Shown: positions 26,407 through 35,962 of the stretch, in pieces
Position numbering within the stretch: position 1 is the first letter of the stretch
How the letters are laid out: every line of letters begins with the position of its first letter
DNA from: Psychroserpens ponticola
GTDB lineage: Bacteria > Bacteroidota > Bacteroidia > Flavobacteriales > Flavobacteriaceae
Direction: 5' to 3'
Assembly: GCF_023556315.2 (NCBI RefSeq)
Contig: NZ_CP116221.1
Coordinates: forward strand, 3,052,001 to 3,116,000
Length of the DNA: 64,000 nt
Notes under the pieces: generated by a model
Database searches by the model: none
The model's input: the letters and a program-made list of their open reading frames with translations, nothing else
What the model was told of the DNA's origin: nothing
Program-made: the position numbers and the translations under genes

Positions 26407-27657
26407 TTAGTTCGAAATATTTACCGAAGTCGATTCACCAAAACCGATTAACTTATCATACCTTGCTCCTAGATCTCTATAATACACTAGCACTTTATAA
26501 TTGTTTTCTGTTTGCCAAAAATTGCCACTAATACGACCTTCGTCTAAATTCCCTTCTGAATCAACAATAACATATTTATAATTATAAAAACCTTGTTTGA
26601 GTTTAAATGCTGCTTGATAAAAATTCTCATCACTATTAAACACCATTCTATTCATCTCTTCTAAAGCATAATTATTAAAATTACCATAAATATAAACTTT
26701 GCTACCATCAGTAAGTTCTGGATAAGCTAACGCGAAATGAGTCATTGTATAATCTGCTTCAATACTTACGTTTTCTACATCGATTGCATTAATTAAAAAA
26801 TTACCGTTAATATCTGGATTATATGTATATGGTCTACTTCCTCGTTCTGAATTCACAAACAAATAATTATGATAAATATCTTTTAAATCTACAAATTGCA
26901 CACCAATATTAGCTGCTCTAACATCTTTATTTTCAAAAAAACGGAACTCATTTCCAGCCCAAAAAGCAGTTTCATGAGTATATCTATAAACGAGCTCTTT
27001 ACCTAAAGTATATTGTGGCTTTACATTTTTAATTGCTGTACGCAAATTATTGTTCTGTATAATTAAAGTATTAACGGTCTGTAGTGGGTTATTAAGATTT
27101 AAGCTGTTTGAATTTATTGAAATATCTACACTTTGTTTTCCTGCGATAAACCTCACATCTCTGGAACGTTTTACGGCAACACCTACGCCAACTTTTTGTT
27201 CATAAATCATAAATTTTCTAGTAAAAACGAGTTCTCTATCATCATTAAAAATTGAAATTATATAATTCCCCGTTTTAGTCAATGCTCGTGTTTGTGCATT
27301 AGGAATTTGTAGTCTATAATGAGAATATAATTGATAAGCATTATATGAGTTGTCATAATTTACAATTCTAAAATCATCAAATCCTTTCATGTATTCCATT
27401 TTTACAAGGTTAGATTTTGTCCAATCGTAATTATAATGTTCTATGGTATAGTAAAAATCAGGTTCAGAAGCTAATAAAGCATCAAACTCCAAATAAAATG
27501 GTTCATTTAATCTCAAAATTGGCAATTCTCCTTGCTGTGTATTTCTACTTTTAAAAGTAATTGTTTTAATATAATTTGGAGGATTTATTTCTTCAACTTG
27601 AGCCATCATAAATAATGGCAAACAAAAAGCGAATAAAAATAGAGTACTAAATTTCAT
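26407..27657 (-). CDS. Type IX secretion system Plug protein (DUF5103)
   Basis: Predicted periplasmic plug of the SprA (Sov) translocon, the DUF5103 protein found closing the channel in the SprA structural work. The 416 residues start with a signal peptide (MKFSTLFLFAFCLPLFMMAQ) and EINPPNYIKTI, followed by beta-sandwich sequence: PILRLNEPFYLEFDALLA, DFYYTIEHYNYDW, and a C-terminal segment with YIYGNFNNYALEE and GFYNYKYVIVD that looks like an early-set/CBM48-like domain. Length and N-terminal motif are standard. porT, tamL and two T9SS cargo genes are also in the window. Confidence 0.87.
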   Translation of the reverse strand: MKFSTLFLFAFCLPLFMMAQVEEINPPNYIKTITFKSRNTQQGELPILRLNEPFYLEFDALLASEPDFYYTIEHYNYDWTKSNLVKMEYMKGFDDFRIVNYDNSYNAYQLYSHYRLQIPNAQTRALTKTGNYIISIFNDDRELVFTRKFMIYEQKVGVGVAVKRSRDVRFIAGKQSVDISINSNSLNLNNPLQTVNTLIIQNNNLRTAIKNVKPQYTLGKELVYRYTHETAFWAGNEFRFFENKDVRAANIGVQFVDLKDIYHNYLFVNSERGSRPYTYNPDINGNFLINAIDVENVSIEADYTMTHFALAYPELTDGSKVYIYGNFNNYALEEMNRMVFNSDENFYQAAFKLKQGFYNYKYVIVDSEGNLDEGRISGNFWQTENNYKVLVYYRDLGARYDKLIGFGESTSVNISN

Positions 27658-27747
27658 TTTAAGATAGTTTTATAAGTAAAGATATACAAAATCCATGCCT
27701 TTATTAAGTGTATAAACGGTATTTCACAATGTTTATTGAATATTAAA

Positions 27748-28464
27748 TCAACGCCCTTTAAAAGCACTTAAAACAATTGCAGTAGCTGTAGCCACATTTA
27801 AACTTTCTGTAGCTTTCAAATCTCCAAACCTTGGGATACCAATTTTTTTAGAGATTAAACGTTCAATTTTTTTAGAAATACCATTGGCTTCATTACCCAT
27901 TATTATGACTCCTTCTTGTGGTAATGCTTCTGAATAAATACTATTCCCATCCATAAACGTACCAAAAGTTTCAAGTTTAGTGTGTTCAAGGTACCTTTCT
28001 AAATTTGTATAATTAATTTGTATTCGCGTTAACGAACCCATTGTAGCTTGTACTACTTTAGGATTATAACAATCTACAGTTTCTAAACTACAAATGAGTT
28101 TTTCTATTCCAAACCAATCACATAATCGTATAATGGTTCCTAAATTCCCTGGATCTCTAACATCATCAAGCGCTAAAACTAATGAAGATTCTAGAACAGG
28201 TTTAGGCTTAGGTATTCTAAAAATAGCCAGCCCTGTATTTGGAGTTTTTAATGCACTAATTCTTTGAAGATCTTTAGGCGAAATTAACGTTGTTTCAACA
28301 TCAAAAATAGCATCAGTAGCGAATAATTGATAGAGCTCAAAATCTGAATTTAAAAATTCACGAATCCCTTTTACACCTTCAACTAAAAAAAGTTGTTCTT
28401 GGTGTCTAAACTTTTTTTGATTTAAGGATTTAATTAACTTAATATCATTTTTTGTTATACTCAA
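27748..28464 (-). CDS. TrmH-family RNA methyltransferase (SpoU type)
   Basis: SAM-dependent 2'-O-methyltransferase with a knotted SPOUT fold. The 238 residues contain an N-terminal substrate-binding domain (KFRHQEQLFLVEGVKGIREF), motif 1 LALDDVRDPGNLGTIIR, motif 2 IIMGNEANGIS and motif 3 IPRFGDLKATESLNVATATAIVL, the standard three SpoU blocks. The start codon is TTG at 28464; no ATG or GTG fits better. The target, an rRNA or tRNA ribose, is not known. It is divergent from tamL. Confidence 0.93.
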   Translation of the reverse strand: MSITKNDIKLIKSLNQKKFRHQEQLFLVEGVKGIREFLNSDFELYQLFATDAIFDVETTLISPKDLQRISALKTPNTGLAIFRIPKPKPVLESSLVLALDDVRDPGNLGTIIRLCDWFGIEKLICSLETVDCYNPKVVQATMGSLTRIQINYTNLERYLEHTKLETFGTFMDGNSIYSEALPQEGVIIMGNEANGISKKIERLISKKIGIPRFGDLKATESLNVATATAIVLSAFKGR

Positions 28465-28525
28465 AATGTATTTACTTTTGTTTCTTGTATTGAATTTACA
28501 AAGTAATACTTTTTTGGTCTATTTT

Positions 28526-28560
28526 TTGTTATGCTATAGCACATTAAAACAGTACATTTG
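28526..28560 (+). promoter_or_regulatory. Candidate promoter for tamL
   Basis: TTG at 28526-28528, a 24-bp spacer and TACATTTG at 28553-28560 fit the flavobacterial TTG...TAnnTTTG pattern with a spacer one base over the usual range. The tamL TTG start lies 29 bp downstream. Confidence 0.5.
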
Positions 28561-28589
28561 AATTACGTCGTTTTTCTAATTAATTTTTT

Positions 28590-31121
28590 TTGAAAAAAAG
28601 CCTCTACTACATATCGTTTCTCTTAATATCTATCACCTTTGCAACCTCATGTAACGTAATGAAGCATGTAGGCGAAAATGAGCATTTATTAACAGAAAAC
28701 ACGGTCTTAGTTGATGATAAAAAAGATAAGACTGAAACCATTGACAATCTTATTTACCAAAAGCCTAATGGTGAATTATTAGGGATTCCGCTTCGACTAC
28801 ACATATTTAATTTGGCAAGACCTAATATCGATTCCATTTTAAATGACAAATACAGAAATCCTGAAAACCCAAGAACTGGACAAAAAAAGTTGCTCTCATT
28901 AAAACAATATGAAGCTTTAATTAATTCAAAAAAAGGGTTTAATACATGGCTAAAAAAAACAGGTGAAGCGCCTGTAATTTTCAATGATTTAAAAGCGGAA
29001 AAAACAGCAGCAGGACTTAAAAAATATTTTTACAGTAAAGGCTGGTTTAACGTTAATACATCTTATGACGTTGAAAAAGATAGCACTCAAAAAGCAAGTG
29101 TAACTTATAAAGTAGTTCGAGGTAATCCTTTTTATTTAGATTCTATTACAACTAGTATTGCATCTCCAGTTGTTGATTCCTTATATCGTAAAAAATTTAA
29201 AGAAAATTCACTCATAAAACAAGGGCAACAATTTGATGAATTGAATTACACCAAAGAGCGAAACAGACTTACAGCAGAATTAAGAAATTCTGGTTTATAT
29301 CATTTTGGTCAAGATTATATTAGATTTGATATTGACACTATTCTGCCAGGCGATAAAGTCAATACAGAATTGATTATAGAAAATAGAGCGATTCGATCTG
29401 AAGATTCTATTTCAAGAGTTCCCTTTAAAATCTATACAGTAAAAGATGTTAATATTTATAGTGACGACAGATTTGAGAACAAAGGTAAGCCCATTGTAGA
29501 CTCTGTACACTATAACAATTACAACTTATATAGTCACGAAAAATTAAAGTATAGACCCAAAGCACTAACAGATGCCATTTTCATTGAAAAAGATCAAATT
29601 TTTAGAGATATTGATAGAACAAGAACGTATAAGTATTTAAGCGAACTTAAAGCATTTAACTATCCCAACATCACATATATTGAAAATGAACAAGACACAA
29701 CTTTAACAGCAAATATTTACTTATCACCAAAAAAGAAATACGATTTAGGTTTTGATTTTGATGTTACTCAAAGTAATATTCAAACTGTTGGATTTGCATT
29801 AAGTACTGGCCTTATAATTAGAAATGTTTTTAGAGGTGCTGAAACTTTAGAGATATCTGTTCTAGGTGCTATTGGCGCTTCAAAAGATGCTGCAGACGGT
29901 AGAGATCAATTTTTTGACATAAATGAATATGGTGGAAATTTAAGACTCAGTATACCAAGGCTTTTTGTACCATTTAATACAGACAATATCATTCCTAAAT
30001 ACATGTCTCCAAGTACAAGAATTAGTATAGGCGCTACAAGTCAGCGCAATATTGGCCTTGATAAACAAACCCTTACAGGTGCTTTCAATTATAACTGGTA
30101 TCCATCAAAGAAAGTAACCAATAATATTGATTTATTTAATGTACAGTTTGTAAAAAACTTAAACACCAACAATTATTTTGGTGTGTATCAAAACTCTTAT
30201 GATAGATTAAATCAAATTGCAAAAAACATCAACTACATAAACAGTAATAATGATTTGTCTATTCCTAATGGTGCAAATACTTTTATTAATGATGTTCTAT
30301 CTAATAACACATCTTTAACTCCTGATGATGACAGCTATGAAGATATCAATAATATTTCTCAACGTAAAGATCGTCTTACTGAAGACAACCTCATTTTCTC
30401 ATCAAGTTTCAATTATATAAAAGACCATAGAGAAAATCTATTTGATAATGATTTTTCAATCTTTAGATTTAGAGTTGAAACAGCCGGAAATTTACTTACA
30501 AACTTGTCTAAGACATTTAATTTAAATAAAAATAGCAATGGTAAATATGAAATATTTGGCGTACCATTCTCTCAATTTATAAAAACCGAATTAGATTATG
30601 TTAAGCACTGGGATTTGGGTAAGAAAAACGTGTTTGCAATTCGTAGTTATTTCGGCATAGCAATTCCGTATGGCAATTCAGATAATATTCCTTTTGCTGA
30701 AAGTTTCTTTGCAGGTGGACCAAACGACATAAGAGCTTGGTCTGCATATAATCTCGGACCTGGAAGCTCATTATCAACAAATGAGTTTAACGAAGCAAAT
30801 ATGAAAATCACCTTAAGTGCAGAACAACGTTTTAACCTCGTTGGTCGATTTAATGGTGCGATTTTCGTTGATGCAGGAAATATCTGGAATGTTCTTGATG
30901 ACGTTGAAGATAAAGAGGCAACATTTGAAGGACTAAACTCTTTAGAAAATATTGCAGTTGGTTCTGGATTTGGCATCCGTTACGACTTTAGTTTTTTCAT
31001 ATTAAGATTAGATGTTGGATTTAAAACCTATGATCCTTCAAGGCAACTTGGTGCTCGATGGTTTAAAGATTACAATTTTGGTCATGCAGTTTACAACATC
31101 GGAATAAACTATCCTTTTTAA
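28590..31121 (+). CDS. tamL: BamA/TamA-family outer membrane lipoprotein TamL
   Basis: Omp85-superfamily assembly factor, in Bacteroidota a lipoprotein (TamL) that works with TamB on outer-membrane biogenesis. The 843-residue protein starts at a TTG (28590), giving MKKSLYYISF and lipobox ATSC with Cys21. POTRA-like modules fill about residues 90-360 (KYFYSKGWFNVNTSYDVEKD and TYKYLSELKAFNYPN). The C-terminal barrel contains FFAGGPNDIRAWSAYNLGPG near 708-727, the family's VRGF-type motif region, and ends GHAVYNIGINYPF with a terminal Phe. The length fits. Confidence 0.9.
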   Translation: MKKSLYYISFLLISITFATSCNVMKHVGENEHLLTENTVLVDDKKDKTETIDNLIYQKPNGELLGIPLRLHIFNLARPNIDSILNDKYRNPENPRTGQKKLLSLKQYEALINSKKGFNTWLKKTGEAPVIFNDLKAEKTAAGLKKYFYSKGWFNVNTSYDVEKDSTQKASVTYKVVRGNPFYLDSITTSIASPVVDSLYRKKFKENSLIKQGQQFDELNYTKERNRLTAELRNSGLYHFGQDYIRFDIDTILPGDKVNTELIIENRAIRSEDSISRVPFKIYTVKDVNIYSDDRFENKGKPIVDSVHYNNYNLYSHEKLKYRPKALTDAIFIEKDQIFRDIDRTRTYKYLSELKAFNYPNITYIENEQDTTLTANIYLSPKKKYDLGFDFDVTQSNIQTVGFALSTGLIIRNVFRGAETLEISVLGAIGASKDAADGRDQFFDINEYGGNLRLSIPRLFVPFNTDNIIPKYMSPSTRISIGATSQRNIGLDKQTLTGAFNYNWYPSKKVTNNIDLFNVQFVKNLNTNNYFGVYQNSYDRLNQIAKNINYINSNNDLSIPNGANTFINDVLSNNTSLTPDDDSYEDINNISQRKDRLTEDNLIFSSSFNYIKDHRENLFDNDFSIFRFRVETAGNLLTNLSKTFNLNKNSNGKYEIFGVPFSQFIKTELDYVKHWDLGKKNVFAIRSYFGIAIPYGNSDNIPFAESFFAGGPNDIRAWSAYNLGPGSSLSTNEFNEANMKITLSAEQRFNLVGRFNGAIFVDAGNIWNVLDDVEDKEATFEGLNSLENIAVGSGFGIRYDFSFFILRLDVGFKTYDPSRQLGARWFKDYNFGHAVYNIGINYPF

Positions 31122-31199
31122 TTCAACCAACAATAACGTTTGCGTAGATTTATTAGCTATCTAAGTAACAAATAGCACTTCATTTATTTAAAAATTGTG

Positions 31200-31207
31200 T
31201 ATTTTTG
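31200..31207 (+). promoter_or_regulatory. -7 promoter element for fbaA
   Basis: TATTTTTG (TAnnTTTG) lies 33 bp before the preferred fbaA start at 31241. Since an in-frame ATG at 31205 falls inside this element, the promoter supports the later start. Confidence 0.45.
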
Positions 31208-31240
31208 ATAACATATTTTTCAACTAAAAAAATCACAAAA

Positions 31241-32308
31241 ATGAGTCATAATATCAAAGGTGGAGTTGCTACTGGAAGAGAAGTACAAGAGATTTTCAAA
31301 CTAGCTAAAGAAAAAGGCTTTGCCTTACCTGCAGTTAATGTCATTGGATCAAATACTATTAATGGTGTTTTAGAAACAGCAAAAGCTTTAAATGCTCCAG
31401 TAATTATTCAATTTTCAAATGGAGGAGCACAATTCAATGCAGGTAAAGGATTAAGCAACGAAGATCAAAAAGCAGCAGTTGCTGGTTCTATTGCAGGTGC
31501 AAAGCACATACACCTTATGGCTGAAGCTTATGATGTTCCTGTCATATTACATACAGACCACTGTGCAAAAAAATTATTGCCTTGGATTGACGGATTATTA
31601 GACGCGAGTGAGCAACATTTCAAAGCCACAGGAAAATCTTTATATAGTTCTCATATGATCGATTTATCTGAAGAACCTATTGAAGAAAACATAGAGATTT
31701 GTAAATCATACCTTGAACGAATGAGTAAAATGGGAATGACTTTAGAAATTGAATTAGGTATTACTGGTGGAGAAGAAGATGGTGTTGATAATACTGATGT
31801 TGATGATTCAAAATTATACACACAACCTGAAGAAGTAGCTTATGCTTATGAAGAATTAAGCAAAGTAAGTGACCAGTTTACAATTGCTGCAGCCTTTGGA
31901 AATGTTCATGGTGTTTATAAACCTGGAAACGTTAAACTAACACCTAAAATATTAAAGAATTCACAAGAATTTTTATCTAACAAACACAATCTACCTCATA
32001 ACCACATTGATTTTGTATTTCATGGTGGCTCAGGTTCTACTGTTGAAGAAATAAGAGAAGCTATTGGTTATGGAGTTATAAAAATGAATATTGATACAGA
32101 CATGCAATATGCATTTATGAGTGGTGTTCGTGATTATATGGGCGAAAAAGAAGCCTATTTAAAAGCTCAAATTGGTAATCCAGATGGTAACGATGTTCCT
32201 AACAAAAAGTATTACGACCCAAGAGTTTGGTTACGTAAAGGTGAAGATGCATTTGTTGAACGTCTAAAAAAAGCATTTGAAGACCTTAATAATGTAAATA
32301 CTTTATAA
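31241..32308 (+). CDS. fbaA: Class II fructose-bisphosphate aldolase
   Basis: Zinc-dependent aldolase of glycolysis and gluconeogenesis, splitting fructose 1,6-bisphosphate. Starting at 31241 the protein has 355 residues, in line with class IIA enzymes. Signatures are PAVNVIGSNTINGVLETA near 27-44, the zinc-ligand HTDHCAKK, LEIELGITGGEEDGVDN and the Zn/phosphate-site FVFHGGSGST. The in-frame ATG at 31205 would add twelve non-conserved residues and overlap the predicted promoter. accD follows after 35 bp. Confidence 0.96.
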   Translation: MSHNIKGGVATGREVQEIFKLAKEKGFALPAVNVIGSNTINGVLETAKALNAPVIIQFSNGGAQFNAGKGLSNEDQKAAVAGSIAGAKHIHLMAEAYDVPVILHTDHCAKKLLPWIDGLLDASEQHFKATGKSLYSSHMIDLSEEPIEENIEICKSYLERMSKMGMTLEIELGITGGEEDGVDNTDVDDSKLYTQPEEVAYAYEELSKVSDQFTIAAAFGNVHGVYKPGNVKLTPKILKNSQEFLSNKHNLPHNHIDFVFHGGSGSTVEEIREAIGYGVIKMNIDTDMQYAFMSGVRDYMGEKEAYLKAQIGNPDGNDVPNKKYYDPRVWLRKGEDAFVERLKKAFEDLNNVNTL

Positions 32309-32343
32309 CTTTGCACTCTAACTAATTAACTAAATCTGATTAA

Positions 32344-33204
32344 ATGGCTTGGTTTAAAAGAAAAGATAAAGGAATACAAACCACTACTGAAGAGAAAAAA
32401 GACACACCCAAAGGGTTGTGGTATAAATCTCCTACTGGTAAAATTGTAGACACTAAAGAATTAGAACAAAACTTTTATGTGAGTCCGGAAGATGGATATC
32501 ACGTTAGAATTGGAAGTAAAGAATATTTTGAAATTTTATTTGACGATAATAAATTCAAGGAACTCGATCCCGATTTAACATCAAAAGATCCATTAAAATT
32601 CGAAGACACTAAAAAATATCCAGACCGTTTAAAAGCTGCTCAAGAAAAAACAGGACTTAAAGATGCTGTTCGTACTGCTGTTGGAAAATCTAATGGACAA
32701 AATTTAGTAATTGCTTGTATGGATTTTACATTCATTGGAGGCTCTATGGGTAGTGTTGTAGGTGAAAAAATTGCACGTGCTGCAGATTATGCCTTAAAGA
32801 AAAAGATTCCTTTTATGATCATTTCCAAATCTGGAGGTGCACGTATGATGGAAGCGGCTTTGTCTTTAATGCAATTAGCAAAAACTTCAGTTAAACTAGC
32901 ACAATTGGCAGATGCTGGAATTCCTTACATATCGTTAAGTACTGATCCAACTACAGGAGGAACCACAGCATCATTTGCAATGCTAGGTGACATCAATATT
33001 GGTGAGCCAGGAGCTTTGATTGGGTTTGCTGGACCTCGAGTTGTTAGAGACACAACAGGGCAAGAATTACCAGAAGGATTCCAAACCTCTGAGTTTTTAT
33101 TAGAACATGGATTCTTAGATTTTATAACACATCGTAAGAACTTAAAAAAGAAAGTCAATTTATATATTGATTTGATAAAAAATCAACCCTTACGAACTGC
33201 ATAA
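32344..33204 (+). CDS. accD: Acetyl-CoA carboxylase carboxyltransferase subunit beta (zinc-ribbon cysteines absent)
   Basis: Beta subunit of the carboxyltransferase that makes malonyl-CoA for fatty acid synthesis. The 286 residues include the crotonase-like core: [19 protein letters not shown] near 126-144, [20 protein letters not shown] near 162-181, [16 protein letters not shown] near 201-216 and [11 protein letters not shown]. The N-terminal region aligns with the zinc-ribbon domain of E. coli AccD, but all four Cys are missing: the first pair is replaced in KSPTGK (residues 28-33) and the second in SPEDGYH (47-53). A strong terminator follows. Confidence 0.95.
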   Translation: MAWFKRKDKGIQTTTEEKKDTPKGLWYKSPTGKIVDTKELEQNFYVSPEDGYHVRIGSKEYFEILFDDNKFKELDPDLTSKDPLKFEDTKKYPDRLKAAQEKTGLKDAVRTAVGKSNGQNLVIACMDFTFIGGSMGSVVGEKIARAADYALKKKIPFMIISKSGGARMMEAALSLMQLAKTSVKLAQLADAGIPYISLSTDPTTGGTTASFAMLGDINIGEPGALIGFAGPRVVRDTTGQELPEGFQTSEFLLEHGFLDFITHRKNLKKKVNLYIDLIKNQPLRTA

Positions 33205-33207
33205 ATT

Positions 33208-33239
33208 AAAAAAGCGAGCCAAATGGCTCGCTTTTTTTT
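33208..33239 (+). terminator. Rho-independent terminator of the fbaA-accD unit
   Basis: GCGAGCC (33214-33220), loop AAAT, GGCTCGC (33225-33231), followed by eight T and preceded by six A. A degenerate copy occurs at 34055-34086. Confidence 0.9.
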
Positions 33240-33363
33240 ATATCATTCTCAATATATACTATTTAATGCTACACAATAAAATAAAATAATCAAAGTTACA
33301 TAGTAAATAATCTATCAGTTTTTGTATATTATCCTGATACAGAATAATCTAAATTCAAATACT

Positions 33364-34041
33364 ATGAAAAAAATAGCACTTGTATTAATTGGTATCATGG
33401 CTCTTGGCTGCTCTACAAATTCTGAATCTAAAAATCCCTTCGAAAATTTAACTTATTATAAATTTACAAATGACGATAATAGTAACCTATTGTTAAATTT
33501 CAATCTTGATAACTCGATAATATATAAAAACCAAGATGGAGAAACAATTGTATTTGAAGTCAAAGATTATTTAAAAAATAAAAGCACGTATTCTAAAGGT
33601 AGTTTTTTGAGTAACTCATCTATTGAATATTATCGCTTTGATCAACAGCAATTAATTTTATCACTAGTTGATTTGCCATATTTATCAAATCAAATTGAAG
33701 TAAAGCATGAAAGACATCCATTGAATTTCAATCCAAATATTTATCCTCATAAAAAAAAGGCTTCAAGTTTTAACAGCTATATAGAATTCCCCTTTTGGAA
33801 TGGATATTTAGGTGATGATGAATACGATATAACGATTATATTAGACTATAATATTCAAGTTACAAGCATGTCTTTTAATAACACAACTTATAATAACGTA
33901 AGAATTATTGAATCTGGCAATACAGAAACCATAAATCCACAATTAGATTATCCTAGAAATGTTCATATCCTATATTATGATACAGAATATGGCGTAATAG
34001 GCTTTAATGACCTAGAAGGAAACCATTGGAGATTAGATTAG
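33364..34041 (+). CDS. Predicted lipoprotein of unknown function
   Basis: Function not recognised. Starting at 33364 the 225-residue protein has a lipoprotein signal (MKKIALVLIGIMALGC, Cys16) followed by Ser-Thr-Asn. An upstream in-frame ATG at 33322 would place 14 residues before the signal and is unlikely. The mature part is rich in Asn, Asp and Tyr and appears all-beta. It is the first gene of a group of secreted-protein genes between accD and rpsO. Confidence 0.7.
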   Translation: MKKIALVLIGIMALGCSTNSESKNPFENLTYYKFTNDDNSNLLLNFNLDNSIIYKNQDGETIVFEVKDYLKNKSTYSKGSFLSNSSIEYYRFDQQQLILSLVDLPYLSNQIEVKHERHPLNFNPNIYPHKKKASSFNSYIEFPFWNGYLGDDEYDITIILDYNIQVTSMSFNNTTYNNVRIIESGNTETINPQLDYPRNVHILYYDTEYGVIGFNDLEGNHWRLD

Positions 34042-34054
34042 TTAGTTAACAACT

Positions 34055-34086
34055 AAAAAAACAAGCCAAATGGCTCACTTTCTTTT
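34055..34086 (+). terminator. Degenerate copy of the accD terminator
   Basis: Seven A, then AGCCA/AA/TGGCT (34064-34075) and a broken T-run (TTTCTTTT). It shares the 13-base core AGCCAAATGGCTC with the accD terminator at 33208. The stem is shorter, so it may be weak. Confidence 0.5.
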
Positions 34087-34179
34087 ATTGAATCCCAACT
34101 TATAATAATTATTATTTATCATATATAGTAAATTTTCTATATTATTTTGTATATTAGTATAAATTAATCCTTCTAAAAA

Positions 34180-34713
34180 ATGAAAAAGCAATTTATAGCA
34201 TCTCTTTTTTGTATATCAATTCTTTATGTAAATGGTCAAGAATTTAGAGTAAATGATATCCAGTTTTTACCATTAAGTATTTTTCATATTCACAACAAAA
34301 ATGGCAACTTTGATACTGGTGGACTTCATTTTGGTTTAGATGTAGGTATAGAAATCTTTAAACAAGATATTCGCTTACAATTAAATACCGGTTCTAATAT
34401 AAACATTTTAGGCACAAGTGATGATAGTTTTTATTCTATAAATGTTTTGTATGAAAAAAGTCCAAAAATTCTAAATTGGATGGAAACCGACATTTATGCT
34501 GGAATTGGATTTCAGCACCAATCTTATACGAAGTATCAATCTATTACAATTAATTCTTCACACTTCAATATTCCAGTTGGTCTTCGATTTATGTTTCTTA
34601 ATGAAAATAGAATCTCCCTTGGTCTTCAATCTCAATCTGAATTTAATAAAAATAATATTACACTTATCTATTCAACAGTGATTAGATACAATTTCAAAAA
34701 TAAAAAACCATGA
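34180..34713 (+). CDS. Predicted small outer membrane beta-barrel protein
   Basis: The 177-residue protein has a signal peptide (MKKQFIASLFCISILYVNGQ) and alternating amphipathic strands with frequent Gly and aromatic ends: GGLHFGLDVGIEIF, DIYAGIGFQHQSYT, FNIPVGLRFMFLNE, RISLGLQSQSEF and a final STVIRYNFK strand. This fits an eight-stranded barrel. No family was recognised. Its stop overlaps the ATG of the next lipoprotein gene (ATGA), so it is coupled to the lipoprotein pair. Confidence 0.65.
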   Translation: MKKQFIASLFCISILYVNGQEFRVNDIQFLPLSIFHIHNKNGNFDTGGLHFGLDVGIEIFKQDIRLQLNTGSNINILGTSDDSFYSINVLYEKSPKILNWMETDIYAGIGFQHQSYTKYQSITINSSHFNIPVGLRFMFLNENRISLGLQSQSEFNKNNITLIYSTVIRYNFKNKKP

Positions 34714-35321
34714 AAAACTTAAGTACAATATTAATAATAATAACATCACTACTAAGTTGCGGCAATGATGACATCAACACAACAAATAATAAGCGAACTC
34801 TACCTCCAATTACACAAATTGGTGCAAATACATTCGGTTGCTATATAGACGAACTACTCTTTATACCACGAGATGGTGATGGCTCATTTAATAGTAATGA
34901 TAGAGCTATTTATTTCAAAGGCGGATATCCACACCCATTAGATTATAATGAAATTGAAATAAAAGACTATAAAAGTGAAAAAACTGCAAGTCTATTGATG
35001 CACATAGAAGAACTTGATGCCACAGGTGTTGGTGCTTATATTATCAATGAATCTAATGGACTATCCAATATTGATGGATTAGACCATAATTATATGCATT
35101 GTCGTGTTTGGCGAGATGATGTAGGAAATTATCAAAATTACTTATCATATGAAAACTCTGGTACAATTACTATAACCAATTATAGCCTCTCAGGCAGACT
35201 AGTTTCAGGTACTTTTTCGGGAAGTGTTCGTAATTATCAAGAACCACATGATACCATTCAAATCACTAATGGACGTTTCGATTTTAAATGGGAAACGCTA
35301 GATGAAACAGATTTCAATTAA
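34710..35321 (+). CDS. Predicted lipoprotein, DUF6252-like, tandem copy 1
   Basis: The 203-residue protein carries a lipoprotein signal (Cys17 in LLSCGNDD) and the segment LPPITQIGANTFGCYIDEL right after a short linker, a pattern I associate with the flavobacterial DUF6252 lipoproteins. It is a tandem paralogue of the next gene. The first ~50 and last ~88 residues of the two are nearly identical, while residues about 50-115 differ strongly. Function unknown. Translation is probably coupled to the preceding barrel gene. Confidence 0.75.
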   Translation: MKNLSTILIIITSLLSCGNDDINTTNNKRTLPPITQIGANTFGCYIDELLFIPRDGDGSFNSNDRAIYFKGGYPHPLDYNEIEIKDYKSEKTASLLMHIEELDATGVGAYIINESNGLSNIDGLDHNYMHCRVWRDDVGNYQNYLSYENSGTITITNYSLSGRLVSGTFSGSVRNYQEPHDTIQITNGRFDFKWETLDETDFN

Positions 35322-35345
35322 AAGTAACTCAAAAACATCAAACTA

Positions 35346-35954
35346 ATGAAAAATTCAATCCTAATAATTTTAATTATAACATTATGTCTTAGTTGTGGTA
35401 ACGACGATGCCATTTTAACGAATGAAAGAACCTTACCTCCAATTACACAAATTGGTGCAAATACATTTGGCTGCTATATAGACGAACTCCTCTTTATACC
35501 ACGTAATGGAAGTGGAACTTTTAATAGTAATGATCCTGCAGCAATAGTTTGGGGAGATCCATCTGGAAATCTAGAATATCAAGAATATGCCTTATATGAT
35601 TATGTAAGTGAAAAAACAAGTAGTATTTTCATCCATATTCAAGGCATTCATCAAAATGGTGATATAACCTACGTGATTGACAAATCAAATGGATTAACAA
35701 ATATAGATGGATTAGATCACACTTATATGCATTGCCGAGTTTGGCGTGATGATGTAGGAAATTATCAAAATTACTTATCATATGAAAACTCAGGAACAAT
35801 AACTATCACAAATTATAATTTCTATGGCAGACTAGTTTCAGGAACATTTTCAGGAAGTGTTCGAAATTACCAAGAACCTCACGACACCATACAAATAACA
35901 AATGGACGCTTCGATTTTAATTGGGAAACTTTAGACGAAACAGACTTTCCATAA
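35346..35954 (+). CDS. Predicted lipoprotein, DUF6252-like, tandem copy 2
   Basis: The 202-residue product has a lipoprotein signal with Cys17 (LCLSCGNDD) and the same TQIGANTFGCYIDELLFIPR block as copy 1. The C-terminal block from NIDGLDH to WETLDETDF differs from copy 1 at only a handful of residues, and its DNA is also close. The middle region has a different sequence (for example VWGDPSGNLEYQEYALYDY). The gene starts 24 bp after copy 1. No catalytic motif is visible; a surface-exposed binding role is possible. Confidence 0.75.
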   Translation: MKNSILIILIITLCLSCGNDDAILTNERTLPPITQIGANTFGCYIDELLFIPRNGSGTFNSNDPAAIVWGDPSGNLEYQEYALYDYVSEKTSSIFIHIQGIHQNGDITYVIDKSNGLTNIDGLDHTYMHCRVWRDDVGNYQNYLSYENSGTITITNYNFYGRLVSGTFSGSVRNYQEPHDTIQITNGRFDFNWETLDETDFP

Positions 35955-35962
35955 ACTAAAAA

